Positions 1 through 4,407 of a DNA stretch of 10,489 nt are shown one piece after another. The position numbers and the translations under genes were made by a program. The notes under the pieces are model-generated. The model was not told where the DNA came from. It saw nothing but the letters and a program-made list of their open reading frames with translations, and ran no database searches. Positions within the stretch are counted from its first letter, which is position 1, and each line of letters starts with the position of its first letter. This stretch comes from CAYSJU01 sp964431495 (GTDB taxonomy: Bacteria; Omnitrophota; Gorgyraeia; Tantalellales; Tantalellaceae): contig CAYSJU010000041.1 in NCBI GenBank assembly GCA_964431495.1, forward strand, positions 1-10,489. Direction: 5' to 3'.

Positions 1-49
1 TAGAGATATTATTGAAAAAGAGAACCCGCAGCATAAATTTAAGTTTTGA
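1..49 (+). CDS. 3' end of a HEPN-family protein gene (partial)
   Basis: Codons from base 2 to a TGA at 47-49 encode RDIIEKENPQHKFKF. The final residues ENPQHKFKF match the C-terminus of the complete HEPN protein at 1113-1568 (ENPQFKFKF) in 8 of 9 positions, and the preceding residues also resemble it (DII against DLI). The non-coding sequence after both stops is related too. I infer that this is the tail of a paralogous HEPN gene from an upstream MNT/HEPN module; everything before it lies outside the window, so activity cannot be judged. A chance match is unlikely because both the protein tail and the downstream repeat agree. Confidence 0.72.
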   Translation, partial: RDIIEKENPQHKFKF

Positions 50-70
50 TATTGCCTCCCGACATCATAT

Positions 71-249
71 CAGAGATAAAGAAAGATAAACTAGAGATAC
101 TTATCGCCATATTTTCATTTAATCCTAGTCAATGCCCCGATAATCGCCAACCGATCATGCTTACTATTACGCAATAATTCGCTTATCTCGCCAAACTACG
201 CATTAACTAAGAAGTATTAGCTAAAGGCCCTTTTAGAGATAAAGAGATA
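71..249. repeat. Post-HEPN repeat, copy A (179 nt)
   Basis: Copy A shares ordered blocks with copy B at 1578-1832. They are CAGAGATAAAG-NN-AGATA at the left, TAAACTAGAGA, the 19-mer at 111-129 (identical to 1695-1713), and a 29-nt right end at 221-249 matching 1804-1832 at 28 of 29 positions. The interior (about 150-215) is poorly conserved. An imperfect inverted pair, TAGTCAATGC (126-135) and GCATTAACTA (200-209), can form a stem with one mismatch. It begins about 20 nt after the stop of the HEPN tail. No reading frame is evident. It is probably a structured end segment of the mobile or duplicated MNT/HEPN cassette. Confidence 0.75.
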
Positions 250-271
250 TGCTGATCGTCTTTTGGGATTG

Positions 272-339
272 GTCGCTCGCCGGAGCTCGCGACACTTCCT
301 CAGACATTGCGTCCTCGGTCGCCGTAAGCCTTTAGGACG
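272..339. repeat. GC-rich REP-like hairpin pair
   Basis: Within otherwise AT-rich DNA, this GC-rich stretch holds two short inverted repeats: GTCGC/GCGAC (272-276 and 289-293) and CGTCCT/AGGACG (310-315 and 334-339). The GCTCGC wording recalls the REP-like elements at 2113-2152 and 2282-2323, but the ends differ. No coding potential is seen. In the wider non-coding stretch from 50 to 538, the other items are repeat copy A, a terminator, a tRNA remnant and the MNT promoter. Confidence 0.4.
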
Positions 340-361
340 TGGGGGTATGTGGCATATGTTT

Positions 362-404
362 AAAACCAAAGAGCCTCATACCATTTTCATGATATGAGGC
401 TCTT
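362..404 (-). terminator. Rho-independent terminator after the tRNA remnant
   Basis: The 12-bp perfect arms AAGAGCCTCATA (369-380) and TATGAGGCTCTT (393-404) enclose a 12-nt loop, which can pair further as CAT-TTTC-ATG. On the minus strand the stem is followed by TGGTTTT. It lies just downstream, in tRNA orientation, of the tRNA 3' fragment at 410-433, as the intact tRNA-Lys is followed by its own hairpin. It was probably the terminator of the tRNA that has been lost. Confidence 0.7.
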
Positions 405-409
405 ATATT

Positions 410-433
410 TGGTGAACCAGGCTGGACTCGAAC
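410..433 (-). pseudogene. tRNA 3'-end remnant (T arm to CCA)
   Basis: Read on the minus strand, this is G53, the T loop TTCGAGT, the 3' T-stem strand CCAGC, the acceptor 3' strand CTGGTTC, A73 and an encoded CCA. The bases before G53 (TATA) cannot pair with the T stem, and no acceptor 5' strand, D arm or anticodon arm follows, so the gene is broken between positions 52 and 53. The acceptor and T-stem bases differ from tRNA-Lys at 2367-2442, so it comes from a different tRNA. The break abuts TATATCTCTAA, an inverted copy of a motif found at the repeat ends. This looks like an integration or deletion scar. Confidence 0.72.
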
Positions 434-487
434 TATATCTCTAAGTTATTTATTTATAATATGTTATATTTTTAAAATTGATTTTTC

Positions 488-516
488 TTGACTTTGTATC
501 CTTTATTGAGTACAAT
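488..516 (+). promoter_or_regulatory. Sigma70-type promoter of the MNT/HEPN module
   Basis: TTGACT (488-493), a 17-bp spacer and TACAAT (511-516) are close to the sigma70 consensus. The transcription start would fall near 523, about 16 nt before the MNT start at 539 and close to its ribosome binding site AAAGGAG (526-532). The -10 box lies inside the perfect palindrome at 507-524, so a protein bound there would block RNA polymerase. Confidence 0.8.
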
Positions 517-524
517 TGTACTCA
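507..524. promoter_or_regulatory. 18-bp palindromic operator over the -10 box
   Basis: TGAGTACAATTGTACTCA is a perfect 18-bp palindrome that fully contains the -10 hexamer of the module promoter. The first gene of the operon encodes an N-terminal winged helix-turn-helix, so negative autoregulation by that protein is the simplest reading. The site is seen directly; the identity of the binder is inference. Confidence 0.75.
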
Positions 525-538
525 TAAAGGAGTGCACA

Positions 539-1123
539 ATGCTAGATAGTTTGTACATATCAAAATCAAAAATAAGACGGGCCCTATTAGCTCTTTTTTT
601 CACAAACTCTTCCAAACGCTATTACCTGAGGGAACTTGAACGCAACCTCGGTTATTCTGCAGGCAGTATCCGCCGAGAACTATTAAAATTTCAAAAAGAT
701 AACCTTTTTGAAACTCACAGAGTTGGCAATTTGCTTTATTACTCATTAAATACCAAACACCCCTTGTTTAACGAAATAAAAAGCATCGTTTCTAAAACTG
801 TAGGTGTCGAAGGCCTTCTGAAAAATGCGTTGTCTTCCCTTAAAAATATCCAAATAGCTTTTATATACGGTTCTTTTGCTAGCAGAAAGGAAAATTTTTC
901 TAGCGATATTGATCTTATGATAATAGGAGAACCTGATGATACGCCTTTTTATGAAAACATATCGGCATTGGAAAGTAAATTAGAAAGAGAAATCAATCCA
1001 AGCATCTACTCCATCACTGACTATAAAAAAAAGAAGAAGGAAAAAAGTGGGTTTATTTTAGATCTTTTAGAAAATCCAAAAGTAATGTTAATAGGTACGG
1101 AGGAGGAATTATATGAACTCTAA
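539..1123 (+). CDS. Winged-helix/minimal nucleotidyltransferase protein (MNT, antitoxin-like)
   Basis: A 194-residue protein. Residues about 8-75 form a winged helix-turn-helix: a helical start, a recognition-helix region around YSAGSIRRELLKF (39-51) and a wing ending in LLYYSLN. Residues about 100-185 form a minimal nucleotidyltransferase domain with GSFAS at 111-115 and SDIDL at 122-126; D123 and D125 would bind metal. The INPSIYS segment (152-158) takes the place where many relatives have a third acidic residue. MNT proteins paired with HEPN toxins are known to neutralise them, in MntA-HepT by adding AMP to a HEPN tyrosine. The ATG at 539 is preferred over 488 because AAAGGAG lies 6 nt upstream and the promoter overlaps the longer version. 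It overlaps the HEPN gene by 11 nt. DNA-binding autorepression is inferred. Confidence 0.85.
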   Translation: MLDSLYISKSKIRRALLALFFTNSSKRYYLRELERNLGYSAGSIRRELLKFQKDNLFETHRVGNLLYYSLNTKHPLFNEIKSIVSKTVGVEGLLKNALSSLKNIQIAFIYGSFASRKENFSSDIDLMIIGEPDDTPFYENISALESKLEREINPSIYSITDYKKKKKEKSGFILDLLENPKVMLIGTEEELYEL

Positions 1124-1568
1124 AGAACAGCTTTTGCGGGAAAATCTCATTAAGAAATGTCCAATTGACCACAAGGCTATAGAAAAACTCCTAAAACGTG
1201 CAAATGTTGACTTAAAAACTGCTAATAGAAACTTGGAATTAGATGAAGACTGTGCTTATAATTACGCTTACAATGCACTTTTAAGGTCTGGGCTTGCTTT
1301 AATGTTCAGCCAGGGATTTCGACCAGAAATAAAAAACAAGCATTTAACTGTTGTTAGATTCTCTGAAGCGGTCCTTGATAAAGAGTTTAAGAAGTTAATA
1401 AATGAATACAATTTTATGCGAAAAAAGCGACACAGGTTTATTTACGAACCAGATATTCCCTGTTCAAGAAAAGAAGCCAAAAACGCAATTAAGATTGCAG
1501 CAGAGTTTGTAAATAAGATCTCTGATCTGATCTCCGCAGAAAACCCTCAATTTAAGTTCAAGTTTTAG
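1113..1568 (+). CDS. HEPN-domain protein (SAV_6107-like, probable toxin)
   Basis: A 151-residue, mostly helical protein with a HEPN-like layout. It shows the GFRPEIKNKH stretch (68-77) between helices and the basic motif MRKKRHRFIYE (102-112), as in the SAV_6107-like HEPN group. HEPN toxins are RNases that usually use R-x(4-6)-H. Here the spacing is R103-x3-H107 with Y111 four residues later, so catalysis is uncertain. The start has a strong Shine-Dalgarno, GGAGGAGG (1099-1106), six bases upstream, and the 11-nt overlap with the MNT gene implies translational coupling. Its C-terminus is nearly identical to the truncated gene at 1-49. The likely role is the toxic partner of a type VII-like toxin-antitoxin pair; a housekeeping MNT/HEPN pair of unknown substrate is the alternative. 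Confidence 0.8.
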   Translation: MNSKEQLLRENLIKKCPIDHKAIEKLLKRANVDLKTANRNLELDEDCAYNYAYNALLRSGLALMFSQGFRPEIKNKHLTVVRFSEAVLDKEFKKLINEYNFMRKKRHRFIYEPDIPCSRKEAKNAIKIAAEFVNKISDLISAENPQFKFKF

Positions 1569-1577
1569 AACATTCAT

Positions 1578-1832
1578 CAGAGATAAAGTGAGATACTTCA
1601 GCTGCGTTCTGCATCAATTCGCATATATGATTTATGTTCGCTATCGTTCCATAAATCATATGTTCATTGGTAAACTAGAGAGCTTTATCCCCTTATTTTC
1701 ATTTAATCCTAGTTAATTCCAGATCATCGGCCATTCACAACAAATACAATTACAAAGGAATTCCTAAATATGGCGGAATTAAAGATTAAATGGAAATGAT
1801 TAACTAAAGGCCTTTTTAGAGATAAAGAGATA
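1578..1832. repeat. Post-HEPN repeat, copy B (255 nt)
   Basis: This is the counterpart of copy A (71-249), starting 10 nt after the HEPN stop, with the same ordered blocks and a 28/29 identical right end. It is longer because of an extra 75 nt at 1596-1670. The segment can fold into a long stem. Bases 1695-1708 pair with 1784-1797 (13 Watson-Crick pairs and one G-T), and TTAATTCC (1713-1720) pairs with GGAATTAA (1775-1782). The right end finishes 4 nt before the stop codon of the GIY-YIG gene. No open frame is seen. It marks the downstream boundary of the second MNT/HEPN cassette. Confidence 0.75.
1596..1670. mobile_element. 75-nt palindromic insertion in repeat B
   Basis: Copy A reads AGATAAACTAGAGA without interruption, while copy B reads AGATA, then 75 extra bases, then TAAACTAGAGA. 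This is consistent with insertion at a TA with TA duplicated. The insert contains a perfect 12-bp inverted repeat, ATATGATTTATG (1625-1636) and CATAAATCATAT (1650-1661), around a 13-nt loop. There is no reading frame. It may be a non-autonomous REP-like or MITE-like element; deletion from copy A is the alternative. Confidence 0.5.
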
Positions 1833-1836
1833 GTCG

Positions 1837-2082
1837 TTATTGGTTCTTTTCGATTAGGGCCAATTTCTTCTCACGAGACCACTTCTTTATCTGCATTTCT
1901 CGTTTTCTGGCTGTGGATTTATCAGGATGAGTCTCTTGATAGATAAGTTCAACTGGAAGACGCATGCGGGTATATCTACTAGCCTTCTTTTGGTTGTGGC
2001 GGTTGAGTCTTTTAGCCACATCGGTAGTAATACCGGTGTATAGTTTACCATCGGAACATTTGAGAATGTATAGAAACCACAT
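1837..2082 (-). CDS. Small GIY-YIG nuclease-family protein
   Basis: An 81-residue stand-alone GIY-YIG domain of the UPF0213/YhbQ-like type. The first signature strand is FLYILKC (3-9) with Y5, and the second is LYTGIT (14-19) with Y15. Arg25 and Glu62 (in KREMQ) sit where the catalytic Arg and metal-binding Glu are expected, so the active site looks complete. The length is slightly below the 90-100 residues usual for the family. Such proteins are thought to cut branched or damaged DNA, but their cellular role is mostly unknown. There is no obvious Shine-Dalgarno upstream. The gene is convergent with the MNT/HEPN module and its stop lies 4 nt beyond repeat B. A truncated relative follows at 2149-2229. 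Confidence 0.88.
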   Translation of the reverse strand: MWFLYILKCSDGKLYTGITTDVAKRLNRHNQKKASRYTRMRLPVELIYQETHPDKSTARKREMQIKKWSREKKLALIEKNQ

Positions 2083-2112
2083 GAACGTATTACTCGCTGT
2101 TTATCGGGGTTA

Positions 2113-2173
2113 GGTCCCTCTCATGCTCGCCAGCTCGCATGCTCGGGATCAATTCTCGCGTTCGCGAGAATTG
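2113..2173. repeat. REP-like element followed by a near-perfect palindrome
   Basis: The block GGTCCCTC (2113-2120) to GCTCGGGATCAA (2141-2152) has the same ends as the element at 2282-2323 but a different core. Its ends can pair as GGTCCC with GGGATC, including one G-T pair. It is followed directly by a 24-nt palindrome at 2150-2173, with arms CAATTCTCGCG and CGCGAGAATTG separated by TT. The palindrome coincides with the point where the GIY-YIG fragment loses homology. Confidence 0.6.
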
Positions 2174-2229
2174 GTTATGCCGGTATAGAGCTTGCCGTCA
2201 TTGCACTTTAGGATGTATAAGTACCACAT
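2149..2229 (-). pseudogene. Truncated GIY-YIG nuclease gene
   Basis: From an ATG at 2227-2229 the minus strand encodes MWYLYILKCNDGKLYTGITN, which matches the N-terminus of the intact GIY-YIG protein at 1837-2082 in 17 of the first 19 residues. Homology then stops at the edge of the 2150-2173 palindrome; six unrelated codons and a TGA (2149-2151) follow. The catalytic Arg and Glu regions are missing, so it cannot be an active nuclease. Codons differ from the intact copy at many synonymous positions, so this is an old or separately acquired copy, not a fresh duplication. TGG-TATACT (2236-2244) just upstream resembles an extended -10. Confidence 0.75.
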
Positions 2230-2260
2230 TGGAATAGTATACCACGAACGGCTCGAGTCT

Positions 2261-2323
2261 GGTCCCTCGGCTCGGCTATTTGGTCCCTCGACTCAGTCGC
2301 TTCGCTCCTTCGCTCGGGATCAA
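2261..2323. repeat. REP-like elements, one complete and one partial
   Basis: A partial left end, GGTCCCTC (2261-2268), is followed by a full unit at 2282-2323 running from GGTCCCTC to GCTCGGGATCAA. The core contains the repeated word TCGCT/TTCGCTC. The ends match the unit at 2113-2152. The unit touches the terminator stem that starts at 2322. I see no gene in the intergenic stretch between the GIY-YIG start and the tRNA apart from the truncated copy. Confidence 0.6.
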
Positions 2324-2367
2324 ATATAAAAAAACCAGAGAGTTTCCTCTCTGGTTTTTTTATATTT
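2322..2367 (-). terminator. Bidirectional terminator of the rpsB-frr-tRNA-Lys operon
   Basis: The 21-bp perfect arms (2322-2342 and 2347-2367) enclose a four-base loop, GAAA on the minus strand. The GC-rich part of the stem is CCAGAGAG/CTCTCTGG, and the outer part is A-tract/T-tract, giving seven U residues after the core hairpin in either direction. The outer arm begins at the last base of the tRNA CCA. Confidence 0.93.
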
Positions 2368-2442
2368 GGTGAGCCGCCTTGGACTCGAACCAAGCACCCA
2401 CGCCTTAAAAGGGCGTTGCTCTACCGGATGAGCTAGCGGCCC
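2367..2442 (-). tRNA. tRNA-Lys (UUU anticodon)
   Basis: A 76-nt tRNA including an encoded CCA. The acceptor stem GGGCCGC/GCGGCTC pairs fully with one G-U at 2-71. The D stem is GCTC/GAGC, the anticodon arm ACGCC-CTTTTAA-GGCGT gives anticodon TTT, and the T arm is CTTGG-TTCGAGT-CCAAG. The discriminator is A73, as expected for lysine. It starts 21 nt after the frr stop in the same direction with no clear promoter between them, so it is probably processed from the rpsB-tsf-pyrH-frr transcript. It also marks the boundary between core genes and the accessory region. Confidence 0.96.
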
Positions 2443-2463
2443 GCCGCAATGATCATGATGTTA

Positions 2464-3027
2464 CTAGGAGATCTCTTCTTCTTTTTTCTTCAGGGTTTCG
2501 TCGATCTCTTTGATATATTTATCGGTGATTTCCTTCAGTTTGTCCTTGCAGAGGAACCTGTCGTCTTCCGTCAGGAGGTTGTCTTTTTCCGCCTTCTCGG
2601 CTCTTTCAAGGCCCTGGTGGCGAGTATTCCTTATCGATACCCTGCCCTCCTCCGCGATCCTGTGAAGAGCCTTTTTCAACTCTTCGCGCCTTTCATGTGT
2701 CAGTTGGGGCATTGTAAGGCGTATGACCTTGCCATCATTAGCAGGAGTCACTCCCACATCGGACGCCAGGAGGGCTTTTTCTATCGCTCCAATGGAGCCT
2801 TTGTCCCATGGCTGTATGACTACCAGGCGGGGTTCGGGAGCGTTGATATTGGCCAACTGTCTCAAAACAGTAGTAGTCCCGTAGTAGTCCACTTTTACGT
2901 TCTCCACCAGGCTTGGATGCGCCCTGCTCGTCCTCATGGTCAGGAACTGCTTCTGGATCGCATCGACCGCGAAATGCATCTTGTCCTCGGATTCCTTGAT
3001 AATTTTGTCCACCTCGGTAACGATCAT
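2464..3027 (-). CDS. frr: Ribosome recycling factor
   Basis: A 187-residue protein of normal length for RRF, which with EF-G splits post-termination ribosomes in the cytoplasm. It shows the family signatures RTSRAHPSL (32-40), the IQPWDKGSI strand (71-79) and the hinge/domain I region VGVTPANDGKVIRL (91-104) followed by LTHERREEL (109-117). The C-terminus is a charged long helix. The ATG at 3027 is chosen over the upstream in-frame ATG at 3141 because the latter lies deep inside pyrH and would add 38 non-RRF residues. AAGGAG sits a few bases upstream and overlaps the pyrH stop, only 11 nt away. It is the last protein gene of the operon. Confidence 0.97.
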   Translation of the reverse strand: MIVTEVDKIIKESEDKMHFAVDAIQKQFLTMRTSRAHPSLVENVKVDYYGTTTVLRQLANINAPEPRLVVIQPWDKGSIGAIEKALLASDVGVTPANDGKVIRLTMPQLTHERREELKKALHRIAEEGRVSIRNTRHQGLERAEKAEKDNLLTEDDRFLCKDKLKEITDKYIKEIDETLKKKEEEIS

Positions 3028-3038
3028 GATCCCTCTCC

Positions 3039-3758
3039 TTAACTTATACTCGTTCCTATCTTCTTTCCTTCTATGGCGCGCTTGAGATTGCCTTCTTTCT
3101 TGATACTGAAAACGATTAGCGGGAGATTGTTGTCCATACAAAGGCTGACCGCCGTAGCATCTATCACTTTCAGCTTGTTTTTCAGGACATCCATAAAATC
3201 GAGTTTATCGTATTTTTTTGCCGTCTTATACTTTACCGGGTCCTTTGAATACACGCCGTCGACTTTAGTGGCCTTGAGGATCATGTCAGCGCCTATCTCC
3301 ACTGCCCTCAGTGCCGCGGCCGTGTCAGTGGTAAAATACGGATTTCCCGTCCCGCAGACAAAGATGACCACTCTGCCCTTTTCAAGATGCCTTATGGCCC
3401 GGCGGCGTATATAAGGTTCCGCCAGCTCGTGCATCTCAATGGCCGTCAGCACCCTTGTGTCCACTCCGATCCTTTCCAGCGCTTCCTGAAGCGCCAGGCC
3501 GTTCAGCATGGTTGCCAGCATCCCCATGTAATCGGCGGTAGAACGGTCCATGCCTTCCGTAGCTGATTCCAGTCCCCTGTAAATATTGCCGCCACCGATA
3601 ACAATGGATATCTGGGTGCCGGTCTGGTATCCTTGCTTTATCTGGGCAGCGAGCGAATTATTCACCCTGGGATCTATTCCATAGCCAAGCTCCCCCTTAA
3701 GAACTTCACCGCTTAACTTAAGGACGATCCTTTTCCATTTCCGCTTTGTCCTGCCCAT
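3039..3758 (-). CDS. pyrH: UMP kinase
   Basis: A 239-residue hexameric-type bacterial UMP kinase of the amino acid kinase fold. It converts UMP and ATP to UDP and ADP in pyrimidine nucleotide synthesis. Visible motifs are the phosphate-binding KLSGE (14-18), GGGNIYRG (55-62), ADYMGMLAT (76-84), the UMP-binding loop GTGNPYFTTDTAA (136-148), and KATKVDGVYSKDP (162-174) typical of the nucleotide site. The Shine-Dalgarno AGGAGGG overlaps the tsf stop codon, 7 nt before the start, so translation is probably coupled. Position between tsf and frr is the common bacterial order. Full length, nothing unusual. Confidence 0.97.
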   Translation of the reverse strand: MGRTKRKWKRIVLKLSGEVLKGELGYGIDPRVNNSLAAQIKQGYQTGTQISIVIGGGNIYRGLESATEGMDRSTADYMGMLATMLNGLALQEALERIGVDTRVLTAIEMHELAEPYIRRRAIRHLEKGRVVIFVCGTGNPYFTTDTAAALRAVEIGADMILKATKVDGVYSKDPVKYKTAKKYDKLDFMDVLKNKLKVIDATAVSLCMDNNLPLIVFSIKKEGNLKRAIEGKKIGTSIS

Positions 3759-3770
3759 ACGGCTACCCTC

Positions 3771-4361
3771 CTAAAACTCTTCACCGAGTTCGTAACGGAC
3801 AAACCTCTTTACCACTACGTTTTCCCCGATCTTCGCGATAAGCTGCGTGATCAGGTCCTTTATCTTTATATTAGGATCTTTAATGAACGGCTGTTCAAGA
3901 AGGCATACTTCGGAAAAATATTTCTCCAGTTTTCCTTCCACTATCTTTTCCGCTACATTATCGGGCTTTCCGGTTATCTGACTGCTGAATATCTCTTTCT
4001 CCTTTTTTACGGAGTCCGCGGGGATGCTTTCTCTTGCGACATAAAGCGGGTTGGCAGCCGCTACCTGCATGGCCACTTCCTTGACAAAAACCTTGAAATC
4101 ATGGTTCCTGGCCACGAAATCCGTCTCACAGTTGACCTCGACAAGAACCCCTATCCTGTTGCCCATGTGTATGTAGCTCTCAACAAGGCCCTGCCCCGCG
4201 ATCCTGTGCGCCTTTTTCGCGGCTTTGACTATTCCCTTTTTTCTCAGTATCTCGACCGCTTTATCTACATTTCCGCCTGATTCTTTCAGGGCTTCCTTGC
4301 ATTCCATCATCCCGGCGGAAGTTTTGAACCGTAACTTCTTTATCGCATCCATCAAACTCAT
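3771..4361 (-). CDS. tsf: Elongation factor Ts
   Basis: A 196-residue nucleotide exchange factor for EF-Tu. The N-terminal UBA-like part carries the signature RFKTSAGMMECKEAL (11-25), and the core carries CETDFVARN (78-86), which contacts EF-Tu. The length matches the short form of EF-Ts, roughly 195-220 residues as in Thermus-like proteins, not the 280-residue E. coli type, so the second subdomain and coiled coil are absent. The start at 4361 is preferred to an in-frame ATG at 4382, because AAGGAG lies 8 nt before it (4370-4375) and the family starts right before the DAIKKLR helix. Downstream of rpsB by 46 nt. Confidence 0.96.
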   Translation of the reverse strand: MSLMDAIKKLRFKTSAGMMECKEALKESGGNVDKAVEILRKKGIVKAAKKAHRIAGQGLVESYIHMGNRIGVLVEVNCETDFVARNHDFKVFVKEVAMQVAAANPLYVARESIPADSVKKEKEIFSSQITGKPDNVAEKIVEGKLEKYFSEVCLLEQPFIKDPNIKIKDLITQLIAKIGENVVVKRFVRYELGEEF

Positions 4362-4407
4362 CTCTTTTTCTCCTTTTATCATTTCATTATTATGTGTTCA
4401 CCGCTGA

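Noticed and set aside
71..249. Repeats A and B as integron attC sites separating toxin-antitoxin cassettes
   Set aside because: The spacing and conserved-ends pattern are suggestive, but I found no paired RYYYAAC and GTRRRY-type core boxes at the ends, and no integrase is visible.
71..1832. CRISPR array
   Set aside because: Only two copies exist, far apart, with a gene pair between them and no regular spacer layout.
2208..2393. Possible 61-residue protein on the minus strand
   Set aside because: It runs through tRNA-Lys, the terminator and REP-like repeats; its Arg/Glu/Ser-rich sequence is a translation of the repeats.
2464..3141. Longer frr starting at 3141
   Set aside because: The extra 38 residues are antisense-free overlap within pyrH, do not resemble RRF, and the ATG at 3027 has its own ribosome binding site.
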